Assembly: GCA_022566535.1 (NCBI GenBank)
Contig: JADFIR010000002.1
Span: forward strand, 141,776-205,775
Reading direction: 5' to 3'
Source of the DNA: Planctomycetota bacterium
Lineage (GTDB): Bacteria > Planctomycetota > Phycisphaerae > Phycisphaerales > SM1A02
Length of the DNA stretch: 64,000 nt
A program made the position numbers and the translations under genes. The notes under the pieces were generated by a model, which worked only from the letters and a program-made list of their open reading frames with translations, did no database searches and was not told the DNA's origin. Position 1 is the stretch's first letter. Each line of letters starts with the position of its first letter. Positions 35,599 to 43,632 of the stretch are shown here, in pieces.

Positions 35599-36457
35599 TG
35601 CTAGCACCGGAGGACTGTTAGGGAAGAGACGGATCCTCGAGTATTTGCGGACATTGACAAGTAAGCGCGAGTCTCTCGTGATCACGCCTCTTTGCTGGCA
35701 CGATGATTATAAGGACGCTGAAGGAATCAATGAAGATTCGGTTGATTTGCGATTGGGTTGTGATTTCTTTGTCCTTCGATCTGACCGACTATTTGCTCAT
35801 ATCCCTGGTGTTACGCTAGGTTACGAGTTTCAGCGGCCCGTTCACATACCGCTTGGAAGGTACATTGTTCTTCCTGGGCATCAGACTGTTCTTGCTGCGA
35901 CGCTGGAATATATCAAGCTCCCACCTACTCTTTCTGCGATGGTGCTTACGAAGAGTTCTTGGGCCAGGAGCTTTATCACGATTGAGACTGCACCATGGGT
36001 GCACCCAAATTGGCGGGGGTGCCTTACCCTGGAGATTGCCAATCATAGTGAGGTTGCCTTTATTCTATATCCAGGATACGCAGTAGCTCAGTTGATACTC
36101 TTCCAGGTAGATCACGCAGGTGAACCCGTCGAAGAACCTTCTCGTCGCTATCTCGGTGCTACGAGGCCTGAACCTCCGGATATCAATGAACCAAGAATCG
36201 CACTTCGTGAACTTGGCATTTCCAAAGATCAGATTCAATCGCCGCCAGGTTATGCTATGAGCTGTCGCCGGTGCGATGTTGCATTGGAAAAAGTTGACAG
36301 CACAATGGCCGAAGCGGATCCAACTTGCTCAACGCCTGGCGAAGACTGGATACCAGATGTTAGAAAGCACATTACCAAGTGGAAGGATGTCGAGGTGTAT
36401 ACCTGTCCGCGGTGTAGACGTGTCGAATTCGTTGTTGATGGGATCGGGCAGGCTTAA
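35504..36457 (+). CDS. dCTP deaminase/dUTPase-fold protein with C-terminal zinc ribbon
   Basis: Residues about 42-205 match the dCTP deaminase fold: ILEYLRT, SVDLRLGCDFFVL (79-91), SSWARSFITIETAPWVHP (151-168), GCLTLEIAN (172-180) with a Glu at the position of the catalytic Glu of Dcd, and GYAVAQLILFQ (191-201). Residues 250-317 hold two CxxC pairs (CRRC 254-257; CPRC 301-304) and end VEFVVDGIGQA, a zinc-ribbon tail not found in ordinary Dcd. The first ATG in the frame (35504) lies inside the peptidase gene; the true start may be later, near the GGAGG at about 35609, but no ATG or GTG is there. Deamination of dCTP, or binding of a nucleotide signal, is inferred from the fold. Co-transcription with the peptidase is likely. 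Confidence 0.72.
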   Translation: MRRTESSNTSSAGSRRGHKRLSATGSSTEDGSASTGGLLGKRRILEYLRTLTSKRESLVITPLCWHDDYKDAEGINEDSVDLRLGCDFFVLRSDRLFAHIPGVTLGYEFQRPVHIPLGRYIVLPGHQTVLAATLEYIKLPPTLSAMVLTKSSWARSFITIETAPWVHPNWRGCLTLEIANHSEVAFILYPGYAVAQLILFQVDHAGEPVEEPSRRYLGATRPEPPDINEPRIALRELGISKDQIQSPPGYAMSCRRCDVALEKVDSTMAEADPTCSTPGEDWIPDVRKHITKWKDVEVYTCPRCRRVEFVVDGIGQA

Positions 36458-36491
36458 TCAGCGACGCGAAGTGTGGCACGCCGACTTTTAG

Positions 36492-36611
36492 GTGGGCGAC
36501 CTGGGAGAGCTCTTCGTCAATCCCGAACACTTTGACGTTTACGTCCGCCCGCGCTGTGGCCGGGTGGAACTGTTCATCGACGGGATCGGGGAGGAGTTTT
36601 GGCCGCATTGA
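36492..36611 (+). pseudogene. C-terminal remnant of a small zinc-ribbon protein
   Basis: The frame after a TAG at 36489 reads VGDLGELFVNPEHFDVYV, then RPRCGRVELFIDGIGEEF, ending WPH before TGA 36609-36611. I recognise GDLGELFVNxEHFDVYVCPRCGRVEFFVDGIGEE as the tail of a widespread small zinc-ribbon protein; the N-terminal part is missing and the first Cys of CPRC is Arg here. It is high-GC like the native chromosome, and its last 20 or so residues resemble the tail of the dCTP-deaminase-like protein just upstream. It is most likely the stump of a resident gene at the right edge of the AT-richer island. Confidence 0.6.
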
Positions 36612-36664
36612 TCTGCGGCTGAGCGCTGCTTGGCGCGTTGGGGCGCATCGGGTCTACTGCCCCA

Positions 36665-37942
36665 ATGGAAAGGCGCCTGATTGAGCCGGGCTATCGCTTT
36701 CGGCCGGCCAGACCGAGCCGGTTCTGGCAGTGGGCGCTGACTCCGCTGCGTCGCCGCGTGTATCGGCGCAGGTACCTGGTGCGAGACGGTCAGCTGCGCG
36801 GAGAGAAGCATGTGCGCTGGGCGCTGGCCCAAGGCGGTGGGGCGATGATTACGATCAATCATCCTGCCCACGGCGACCCGTTCATCATCTTCGAGGCGAT
36901 GCATCGCCTCGGTGTGCCGTGTTGTTATCTCGCGGCGTGGCAGGTCTTCAAGGGTTGGTTCGGCTTGAAGGGGTGGGCGTTTCAGCGGCTCGGGGCGTTC
37001 AGCATTGACCGCGAGGGGACTGACTTGCGGGCGTTTCGCACTGCCGTCGATGTGCTTGCCCAGGGAAATCGATCGCTGGTCATCTTTCCCGAGGGCGAGG
37101 TATACCACCTCAACGACCGCGTGACCCCGTTGCGCGAAGGGGCGGCGATGATCGCGCTGGCCGCGGCCCGGCGGCGCAGCCGCAGTGGCGGCTCCGCGCT
37201 GCACATCCTGCCCTGTGCGCTCAAGTACTTCTATCTCGACGATCCGACGCCGCAGTTGCAGTCTGTGATGACCCGATTGGAGCAGCGGCTGTATTGGCGG
37301 CCGCAGGTCGATCGTCCGCTCCTGGAGCGCATCTATCGTTACGCGGAAGCAATCCTGGGGTTGAAGGAGTTGGAATACCTCAACGAGTTCGGCAAGGGGT
37401 CGCTGCCGAAGCGCATCAGCCGGCTGACTGAGCACATCCTTTCGCAGATGGAGCAGCGCCGTCTCGGCCGGGTGGGCGACCAACCGATCCCCGCGCGTGT
37501 CAAGCAACTGCGGCATCACATCCTCCGCGAGTGGGGCGCCGATGAGGCCCAAGGCGACGATGCGGCAGCGGTCGGTGAGAACCCAGCCGGCGCCGAGTTG
37601 TCGCTGGAGGCGATCACGGCTGCGAAGCGCGATCTGGAGGACCTGAATCTGGTGACCCAGCTATTCAGCTATCCCGGCGATTACGTGACCCAGCAGCCGT
37701 CCATCGAGCGAATGACCGAGACGCTCGACAAGTTCGAGGAGGATGCGCTGGGAGCCCGCGAAGCAGGCGCGCGGGCGGCTCGGCGGGCGGTCGTCAGCTT
37801 CGCCCCGACGATCGACGTCACAGCCCACCTCGCTGAGGCGAAGGGCTCCGCCCGGGGCGCCGCTGGCACCCTGACCGCCCTCATCGAGCAACGCATCCAG
37901 GAGCAGCTCGATCAGATCGGCCAACCGCAGCTGACGAAGTGA
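36665..37942 (+). CDS. PlsC-type acyltransferase (1-acylglycerol-3-phosphate acyltransferase family)
   Basis: Protein of 425 residues from ATG 36665 (MERRLIEPGYRF); a further in-frame start lies 27 bases upstream. The acyltransferase motifs are ITINHPAHGDPFIIF with HX4D (His66, Asp71), the FSIDREGTD segment (block II), LVIFPEGEVY (141-145, block III) and a PxALKY-type block IV (ILPCALKYFY). The second half (about 230-425) is charged and helical and is an extension beyond the usual 240-residue PlsC. Acylation of lysophosphatidic acid or another glycerolipid at the membrane is expected. No lipid-synthesis gene adjoins it. Confidence 0.85.
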   Translation: MERRLIEPGYRFRPARPSRFWQWALTPLRRRVYRRRYLVRDGQLRGEKHVRWALAQGGGAMITINHPAHGDPFIIFEAMHRLGVPCCYLAAWQVFKGWFGLKGWAFQRLGAFSIDREGTDLRAFRTAVDVLAQGNRSLVIFPEGEVYHLNDRVTPLREGAAMIALAAARRRSRSGGSALHILPCALKYFYLDDPTPQLQSVMTRLEQRLYWRPQVDRPLLERIYRYAEAILGLKELEYLNEFGKGSLPKRISRLTEHILSQMEQRRLGRVGDQPIPARVKQLRHHILREWGADEAQGDDAAAVGENPAGAELSLEAITAAKRDLEDLNLVTQLFSYPGDYVTQQPSIERMTETLDKFEEDALGAREAGARAARRAVVSFAPTIDVTAHLAEAKGSARGAAGTLTALIEQRIQEQLDQIGQPQLTK

Positions 37943-38164
37943 ACCCGCCGGATGCAACTTGACAGCCCGATCATCAACGACTTGACATCAGAGAGCGGAC
38001 AAACGACGGCGTTTACACAGAACCAGCGATACCTCGCAAGGGACCGCCTGTGAAAGGCCAAGCGAACATCAGATCTGGTGGATGCTTAGCCGTGGCGGTG
38101 TGGTCGCGGTGCCTTGCCCGGTACGATGGGAGCGGATCGTGAACACAACGAAGGCCGGTGAATC

Positions 38165-38821
38165 ATGATCTGCGGCCAGTGCCGGGCAATTGAGCGCCAG
38201 TTCGATCGGCGCGTGGCCGCCCGACAGCTGAAGAAGTATCGCAGGAAGGGGCCGGCTTCCCCGACGCAGATGTTGATCGACGCGCTGCGGGCCGAGGGGA
38301 TCCAAGGCGCGACGCTGCTGGATATCGGCGGGGGTGTGGGAGCCATTCAACACGAGTTGTTGCGGGCCGGCGCGGCGACCGCCACCAGCGTCGAAGCGTC
38401 GGCTGCGTACATCGAAGCCGCCCGGGAAGGGGCGGACGGGCAAGGCCACGATGATCGTGTCGCGTACTACCACGGCGACTTCGTGGAGCTGGCCCCGCAG
38501 ATCGAGTCGGCTGACATCGTTACCCTGGACCGGGTCATCTGCTGCTATGGCGACCTGGAATCGCTGGTCGGCCTGTCCTCAGCACGGGCCCGAAAGCTGT
38601 ACGGCCTGGTCTACCCCCGCGAGACCTGGTGGGTGAAGCTGGGTGTCGCCCTGATCAATCTCGGTTGCCGGCTGCGATGGCAGGCATTTCGGGTCTTCGT
38701 GCATCCGGCCGAAGCGGTCGAGGCCATTGTGCGCAGCCACGGCCTGGAGCGGCGGTTCTATCGCCAGACATTCATCTGGCAGGTGGTGGTCTATGGATTG
38801 GCGGGGGCCCAGACCAGGTAG
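38165..38821 (+). CDS. Class I SAM-dependent methyltransferase
   Basis: Protein of 218 residues. It begins MICGQCRAIERQFDRRVAA and has the SAM-binding motif I ATLLDIGGGVGAIQHELL (about residues 49-66), followed by VEASAAYIEAARE (acidic residue at the end of strand 2) and ADIVTLDRVICCYGDLESLV. The C-terminal part with YPRETWWVKLGVALINLGCRL and FYRQTFIWQVVVYG resembles the magnesium-protoporphyrin O-methyltransferase-like branch. The substrate is unknown. A ribosome site (AAGGCCGGTG) precedes ATG 38165. It stands alone, with about 220-base gaps on either side that show no gene. Confidence 0.83.
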   Translation: MICGQCRAIERQFDRRVAARQLKKYRRKGPASPTQMLIDALRAEGIQGATLLDIGGGVGAIQHELLRAGAATATSVEASAAYIEAAREGADGQGHDDRVAYYHGDFVELAPQIESADIVTLDRVICCYGDLESLVGLSSARARKLYGLVYPRETWWVKLGVALINLGCRLRWQAFRVFVHPAEAVEAIVRSHGLERRFYRQTFIWQVVVYGLAGAQTR

Positions 38822-39042
38822 CTGGTATCGCCACCGGTGAGCTCCCAGGCCCCGCGGATCTCACGTCGATGGAAAAGCGTCGGTTTGATTCCCAGTACCG
38901 TTTTCGGCCGCTGACGCCGGGCCGAGCGGGACATCGCCTTGCGTCCGGGATGGCCCGGCTCGCTTGATGCCGGCCACAGGCCACTGCGAATAACGGCTAT
39001 CATCCACAACGTTGTTCGCTGGCTTGAAAGGGGCGATCATTC

Positions 39043-40458
39043 ATGCCGCGGGTCGAGCAGACGGTGCCGAAGACTGGCCGGGAGGAGAATCTCGGCGGGA
39101 TGCGGTGCGTTGACACCTCGGGCAACCCCCGCATTCCCGTTTTGATGGAGATGGTGGGGGCGCTCAGCCGGGCGGTCGAGCCACAGGAGGTGCTGCAGGT
39201 CTTTTCCGCTCATGGTGAGCAGCTGTACGGGCCACGCGGGTATATATCACTCTCCACCCGCGGGATGGCGCCGGGCGAATACAAGATCACTCGTTTTGTC
39301 CACCACCACGAGCCCTTCGACCTGGCGTCGGGCGAGCCTTGGCGGCAGTGGCACGATCTGCCCGTGCAGACCGGGGGTTTCCTGGGCCAGCTGATCCGTT
39401 CCGCGTACCCCGAGCTGATTCATCATCTCACCGTTGGCGACGATCCGATCGTTGGTGACGCCCTGGCCGGATACGGCTCGCTGATGGCAATTCCCCTGTT
39501 TGATGACGGCGAGCCGCTGAACTGGGCGATCTTCCTGCGCACGGATCCCGAAGGCTTCAGCGTGGAGGACCTGGAGCACGCGATCCTGCGCGCTAACTTG
39601 GTGGGCACGGCGGTCAAGAACGTACTCATTGCCAAGGAGCTCCGCGACGCGCATGGAAAGATCCGCGCCGAGGTCGAGCGCGTCGCGGCCATCCAGCGAG
39701 CGCTGCTGCCCCATCCGATCCCCGACATCCCCGGACTGACGATTGCCGCCAGCTATCAGACGTTCGACCAGGCCGGCGGTGACCACTACGACTTCCGTCC
39801 GCTGCGATCCAGCTCAGACGGATCGGGGGCCGATCCGAACGGTCCGTGGCTGATGCTGATTGCCGATGCCTCCGGTCACGGCCCAGCGGCGGCGGTCGTG
39901 ATGGCCATGCTCCACGCGATTCTGCACGCCTACCCCCGCGACCCGGACGGACCCGCCGAGCTGCTCGAGCACGCCAACCGGCATCTGGCCGCCAAGCGAA
40001 TCCAGAATTCCTTCGTCACTGCGTACCTGGCTGTGTATGACCCGCCTCGAAGGCGCTGGACCTATGCCCGGGCTGGGCACAACCCCCCGCTTCTCAAGAA
40101 GCCGGGCGTCGCCGGCTCGGTTCAGCGGCTCGATGCCGTCGGCGGCGTTCCGCTGGGTGTGCTTGATCGGGTCCGTTATGAGGAAGCGACCGTCGATCTT
40201 GAGCCCGGCCAGACGGTCGTGATGTACACGGACGGAATAATCGAGGCTCGGGGTCCTGACGGTGCCATGTTCGGTGTGGCGGGAATCGAGCGGGCGCTCG
40301 AAGCATGCACCGGTGAGCCCGCTTGTGTGGTGCAGTCGCTCACCGATCCGCTGTCGCGACACCAGGCGGGTGTTCGCCCGATTGACGATCAGACGATCGT
40401 GGCGATCGGCGTCGAACCGGCGGAGGAAGACGCCTCCATTGATCGCGACGCGCCCTAG
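39043..40458 (+). CDS. SpoIIE/RsbU-type PP2C serine phosphatase with N-terminal GAF-like domain
   Basis: Protein of 471 residues with a GAF-like sensor region (about 35-200), a short coiled linker (KELRDAHGKIRAEVERVAAIQRALLPH) and a PP2C phosphatase domain. Metal and catalytic motifs are visible: ASYQTFDQAGGDHYDFRPL, LMLIADASGHGPAAAVVMAM, YARAGHNPPLL, VVMYTDGIIEAR and the ending DDQTIVAIGV. RsbU-type enzymes dephosphorylate anti-sigma antagonists in partner-switching systems; no such antagonist or kinase lies beside it. A GAAAGGGGCG ribosome site precedes ATG 39043. Cytoplasmic, with the input signal read by the GAF-like part. Confidence 0.9.
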   Translation: MPRVEQTVPKTGREENLGGMRCVDTSGNPRIPVLMEMVGALSRAVEPQEVLQVFSAHGEQLYGPRGYISLSTRGMAPGEYKITRFVHHHEPFDLASGEPWRQWHDLPVQTGGFLGQLIRSAYPELIHHLTVGDDPIVGDALAGYGSLMAIPLFDDGEPLNWAIFLRTDPEGFSVEDLEHAILRANLVGTAVKNVLIAKELRDAHGKIRAEVERVAAIQRALLPHPIPDIPGLTIAASYQTFDQAGGDHYDFRPLRSSSDGSGADPNGPWLMLIADASGHGPAAAVVMAMLHAILHAYPRDPDGPAELLEHANRHLAAKRIQNSFVTAYLAVYDPPRRRWTYARAGHNPPLLKKPGVAGSVQRLDAVGGVPLGVLDRVRYEEATVDLEPGQTVVMYTDGIIEARGPDGAMFGVAGIERALEACTGEPACVVQSLTDPLSRHQAGVRPIDDQTIVAIGVEPAEEDASIDRDAP

Positions 40459-40505
40459 CCTGCATTGTTCATGCGGTGTTTGCGCTTGATTCACCCGGCG
40501 AGGCC

Positions 40506-41471
40506 TTAGCCGGCCGCGTAATACTCCAGCGCCTCCTTCAATCCATCTTTGAGTTCGACCACCGGCTCATAACCCAGCAGTTTGGCTGCGGCTTCGATGT
40601 TCGCCCGGCTGTGCATCACTTCGCCGACACGTGACGGCCCCAGCTCGTAGCTCGATTCGACGCCGAGGATCTGGGCCATCATTCCGATCAGTTCAAGCAG
40701 GCTGCAGCTCGTGCCGCAGGCGATGTTGACCGCCTCGCCGTGCAGCGGTTTGGTTGAGGCGCCGGCAAGAAGGTTTGCCTGCACCGCGTTGGCGACGTGG
40801 GTGAAATCGCGCGTCTGGGTGCCGTCGCCGTAGATCATCGGCTTCTCTCCTTTCAGCATGGCTTCGGCGAAGCGAGGAATGACCGCCGCGTAGGGTGAGT
40901 CCGGCCGCTGACGCGCTCCGAAGATGTTGAAGTATCGAAGGCTGATGCCCGAGAGCCCGTGGCAGTGGACGAAGGCCCGAAGCATCAGCTCGCCGGCACC
41001 TTTCGCGGCGGCATAGGGTGACGTCGGCTGTGGGGTCATGGTCTCCACGACAGGGCCCCGGCCCCTGTCGCCGTAGATGCTGCTGGAGGAGGCGTAGATG
41101 AGGCGCTTCGTCCCGGCCGCCCGGGCTGCTTCCAGCACCTGCATCGTGCCGGTCGCGTTGACTTGATGGTAGCGATCGGGCTGCTCGACACTCCCCGGCA
41201 CCGAGGTCAGCGCCGCCAGATGGAAGATCAACTCGGCCCCGTCGACGGCCTCGGCCAGGGCCTGGGATTCAAGGATCGAGCCCTGCACCAACCTAACCTG
41301 CCCGGGCCCCGTCGGTAGGTTCTGCGATGACCCGGAAGTGAGGTCGTCAATGACCGATACTTCCGCCCCAAACTTGACCAGCGCCGCGACCAGATGCGAA
41401 CCGATAAAGCCCGCTCCGCCGGTCACACAGACTCGACGCCCCTGATACGCGCTTTCAAGATCCGCAGACAT
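40506..41471 (-). CDS. NAD-dependent sugar epimerase/dehydratase (UDP-glucose 4-epimerase-like)
   Basis: Extended short-chain dehydrogenase of 321 residues. The Rossmann motif VCVTGGAGFIGSHLV (about 14-28) is followed by VIDDLTSGS, LIFHLAALTSVPGSVEQP, the catalytic serine region LIYASSSSIYGD, the YxxxK pair in PYAAAKGAGE, and LRYFNIFGARQRPD. These match UDP-glucose 4-epimerase and related GDP- or UDP-sugar enzymes; the exact sugar is not clear. The start at ATG 41471 (MSADLESAYQG) is preferred over the longer reading. No other polysaccharide gene adjoins it. A two-hairpin repeat lies immediately upstream. Confidence 0.9.
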   Translation of the reverse strand: MSADLESAYQGRRVCVTGGAGFIGSHLVAALVKFGAEVSVIDDLTSGSSQNLPTGPGQVRLVQGSILESQALAEAVDGAELIFHLAALTSVPGSVEQPDRYHQVNATGTMQVLEAARAAGTKRLIYASSSSIYGDRGRGPVVETMTPQPTSPYAAAKGAGELMLRAFVHCHGLSGISLRYFNIFGARQRPDSPYAAVIPRFAEAMLKGEKPMIYGDGTQTRDFTHVANAVQANLLAGASTKPLHGEAVNIACGTSCSLLELIGMMAQILGVESSYELGPSRVGEVMHSRANIEAAAKLLGYEPVVELKDGLKEALEYYAAG

Positions 41472-41481
41472 CGAGAACAGC

Positions 41482-41524
41482 CGGGACGCTACTCGTCCCG
41501 AGTCCGGCGGGCGTAGCCCGCCGG
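41482..41524. repeat. Two adjacent hairpins (REP/BIME-like)
   Basis: CGGGACG-CTACT-CGTCCCG (41482-41500, 7-bp stem) is followed after three bases by CCGGCGGGC-GTA-GCCCGCCGG (41504-41524, perfect 9-bp stem with a 3-base loop). The element lies between the start of the epimerase gene and the end of the lipoprotein gene, both read leftwards. A terminator for the lipoprotein gene is possible, but there is no T-run, and two back-to-back GC hairpins look more like bacterial interspersed palindromes. Confidence 0.55.
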
Positions 41525-41590
41525 CTATTGTCGCGCACCGCAATCGGTTGGCATGTCAATCGGTGGACGATCACGGGACTGGCGCCTCCC

Positions 41591-42148
41591 CTACTTTTCG
41601 ATATCGTCGGCGGATGCAGATTGCGGGCGGGATGCTTCTTCCGGCGGCGCTTGCGCCTCGACGGGTTGCGGTGTGTAGTGAGGAGGCGGCGGCCGGTTGC
41701 CGGTTCGCCACAGCCGGGTGCCGGCAAACTCATAGCCGCGAACCAGGTCCCGCTGAAATGAGATCGTGACGAAATCGTAGTAGCCGTCGGCCCGTGGATA
41801 GACCAGATCAACCTTTGCATCCGACCAGCGCAGGGTCACCTTCGTGACGTGGTAGGCAGTTTCGCCTACCTCGAGCATCGGCCGGCCGGCCCCGAGGCGC
41901 GCGATGACTTCGTCGTAGACCGCCGCCGGCGTGCCCGGCGGGAGGTTGATCGCGAACGCATCATCATCATCACCGTAGCGGTCCTGAGCAAAGCGGATCG
42001 CTCTCGTCATCAGGGCGGGCACGGGCTTGGGCGCCGCTTCGCCCAGCTCGGTTGAACCCCCGGGAGGCGGATAGGTCACCGAGCCGGCACACGCGCTCAA
42101 GCAGCCCATTCCAAACCCCAGCAGCACGGCAGATATGGCGGTCTTCAT
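41591..42148 (-). CDS. Lipoprotein of unknown function
   Basis: Protein of 185 residues starting MKTAISAVLLGFGMGCLSAC; the signal peptide ends in the lipobox LSAC with Cys20 as the modified residue. The mature region has FAINLPPGTPAAVYDEVIARLG and TAYHVTKVTLRWSDAKVDLVY, a compact domain, then a proline- and glutamine-rich tail (PPPPHYTPQPVEAQAPPEE) that may span the periplasm or peptidoglycan. No family is recognised. It is divergent from ubiX, with about 145 bases between starts. Confidence 0.72.
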   Translation of the reverse strand: MKTAISAVLLGFGMGCLSACAGSVTYPPPGGSTELGEAAPKPVPALMTRAIRFAQDRYGDDDDAFAINLPPGTPAAVYDEVIARLGAGRPMLEVGETAYHVTKVTLRWSDAKVDLVYPRADGYYDFVTISFQRDLVRGYEFAGTRLWRTGNRPPPPHYTPQPVEAQAPPEEASRPQSASADDIEK

Positions 42149-42292
42149 TGGGCCGATCCTTCGTGGAAAGCGTCAACGGCGAAGTGTACCACGTTGTCGG
42201 CAAGATCGCGCAAGGCGGATGACCCCGTTTTCCTATACTTTGGGGGGGGTTGCGGTATCCGGCGGCCATGCGGAGGATCGCGGGGCAGCGGT

Positions 42293-42898
42293 ATGACTGG
42301 TCGAATCCTCGTCGGGATCACCGGGGCCAGCGGGGCGACGTACGCCCGGCGGGTCATGGAGCAGCTGGCCGAGGCCCAGGTCGAGATCCACCTGACCGTT
42401 TCGGCCCTCGGCAAGCGGCTGCTGTTTGATGAGTTGGGCCTCAAGCGCGTCGATGCCGATGCGCTCACCGCCGGCCGAGGCGAGCTGGTCACCATCTACA
42501 ACGACAAAGACGTTGGGGCGGCGATCGCTTCCGGTTCGTTTCTTCACGACGGTATGGTGATCGTGCCATGCTCCAGCAACACGTTGGGGGCCGTCGCCGC
42601 CGGGATCACCGACAACCTCCTCAAGCGGGCCGCAGCGGTGACCCTCAAGGAACGCCGCCGATTGATCCTCGCCTACCGCGAGACCCCCGCCGGCCACATC
42701 GACATCTGCAATATGCAGCGGCTCAGTGAAGCCGGGGCGATCATCGCTCCGCTTTCGCCGGGCTTCTATCTTCATCCCAAGTCGATTGAGGATCTCGTGG
42801 ACTTCATGGCCGGGCGCATACTCGACCTGCTTGGCGTGGAGCACAACCTCTCCACACGCTGGGACGAATATCAAGCACAGCAGCGCATGCCCACGTGA
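42293..42898 (+). CDS. ubiX: UbiX-type flavin prenyltransferase
   Basis: Flavin prenyltransferase of 201 residues that makes the prenylated FMN cofactor used by UbiD-type decarboxylases. Family motifs: ILVGITGASGATYARRVMEQL at the N terminus (FMN-binding), SGSFLHDGMVIVPCSSNTLG, AAGITDNLLKRAA, LKERRRLILAYRETP and the ending AIIAPLSPGFYLHPKS. The start ATG 42293 is chosen because the sequence upstream is not UbiX-like. No UbiD or quinone-synthesis gene is in the window. Its stop codon lies three bases before the first palindrome that flanks the transposase gene. Confidence 0.95.
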   Translation: MTGRILVGITGASGATYARRVMEQLAEAQVEIHLTVSALGKRLLFDELGLKRVDADALTAGRGELVTIYNDKDVGAAIASGSFLHDGMVIVPCSSNTLGAVAAGITDNLLKRAAAVTLKERRRLILAYRETPAGHIDICNMQRLSEAGAIIAPLSPGFYLHPKSIEDLVDFMAGRILDLLGVEHNLSTRWDEYQAQQRMPT

Positions 42899-42900
42899 AG

Positions 42901-42930
42901 GAAGCCCACGGGCTCGAGCGGGTGGGCTTC
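42901..42930. repeat. Left palindrome flanking the REP-associated transposase
   Basis: A 30-base near-palindrome: left arm GAAGCCCACGGGCTC, right arm GAGCGGGTGGGCTTC. Its left arm is identical to that of the element at 43570-43599; the right arm differs from it at two bases (CC changed to GG). It directly follows the ubiX stop codon and lies about 20 bases from the transposase stop. Confidence 0.75.
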
Positions 42931-42951
42931 AATGAACGACGGTTCTCACAA

Positions 42952-43515
42952 TCAAGCCTCTCGCGGCAGCGACCAAACGATAGCGCCTTCGTCAGCATGC
43001 CTGCGAACGTACTCGACGACGCTGTGGAAATGCGATGGGTCACTGATCGGTACGATCTTGGTTCGCTTCGCCCACAGGCCTCCGCGCTGGACAAGGCCCA
43101 CATCACTCAACGCGCGACTGCTCCGCGACCGCGCGATACCGACGTAATGCCGTGGCGGATCGCTGATGTGCTTGATCTGAGCCGTATGTCCCACAGAGGT
43201 GAATCCGGCAAGAACATGGAAATGGGTTGCCGAAACGGACAACTCCTTGACCTCGACGTGATGAAACCGCAATGCCTCGATCATTGTCCGGCAAACCAGT
43301 TCGCGCTGATGGAAGGTGAGGACAACCGGCTCGCGCTTCATCAGCGACTTCGAACGGACATGACGCCGGTGGTCCTTCCCCGGTGGTGGAGGATTCTTGT
43401 AATCACCCTCGACGTGCTCTCGATGGTGCCGAGAGCGCCAGCCCCGCGGGTCACCTGGCAGCCAGCTTCCATAGGTGCTGCCAACGATGTGATACCACCC
43501 GTTCCATGCCGGCAT
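42952..43515 (-). CDS. REP-associated tyrosine transposase (Y1/HUH family)
   Basis: Protein of 187 residues. The N terminus MPAWNGWYHIVGSTYGSWLP, then DPRGWRSRHHREHVEG, is typical of Y1_Tnp/RAYT proteins. The HUH metal motif is HFH (His98, His100) in VSATHFHVLAG, and the candidate catalytic tyrosine is Tyr169 in HSVVEYVRRHADEG. The C terminus ends VWSLPREA. The frame continues upstream to a GTG at 43578, but that would put the start inside the right palindrome, so ATG 43515 is preferred. RAYT proteins are single-copy relatives of IS200 transposases that nick single-stranded DNA at REP palindromes. The gene sits between two such palindromes. Confidence 0.85.
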   Translation of the reverse strand: MPAWNGWYHIVGSTYGSWLPGDPRGWRSRHHREHVEGDYKNPPPPGKDHRRHVRSKSLMKREPVVLTFHQRELVCRTMIEALRFHHVEVKELSVSATHFHVLAGFTSVGHTAQIKHISDPPRHYVGIARSRSSRALSDVGLVQRGGLWAKRTKIVPISDPSHFHSVVEYVRRHADEGAIVWSLPREA

Positions 43516-43569
43516 GTCGATGGTCCTCGATTGTACGGTTGGACGAGAGCGTAACAGAACCTCATAAAG

Positions 43570-43599
43570 GAAGCCCACGGGCTCGAGCCCGTGGGCTTC
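43570..43599. repeat. Right palindrome flanking the REP-associated transposase
   Basis: A perfect 30-base palindrome: GAAGCCCACGGGCTC joined directly to its reverse complement GAGCCCGTGGGCTTC. It lies upstream of the transposase start and close to the end of the VIT-VWA gene. Together with the copy at 42901-42930 it brackets the transposase gene, as REP elements do around RAYT genes. Confidence 0.8.
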
Positions 43600-43632
43600 G
43601 GTGGGTGTCGATCGGCGCTGGGGCGCTGTGGT

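Noticed and set aside
34060..36457. The AT-richer island as an integrated prophage
   Set aside because: No integrase, attachment repeat, capsid or tail gene was seen, only two genes and remnants; transfer by another route is more likely.
37952..38053. A 33-codon plus frame (MQLDSPIINDLTSESG...) after the acyltransferase
   Set aside because: Too short to support, with no ribosome site and no matching neighbour.
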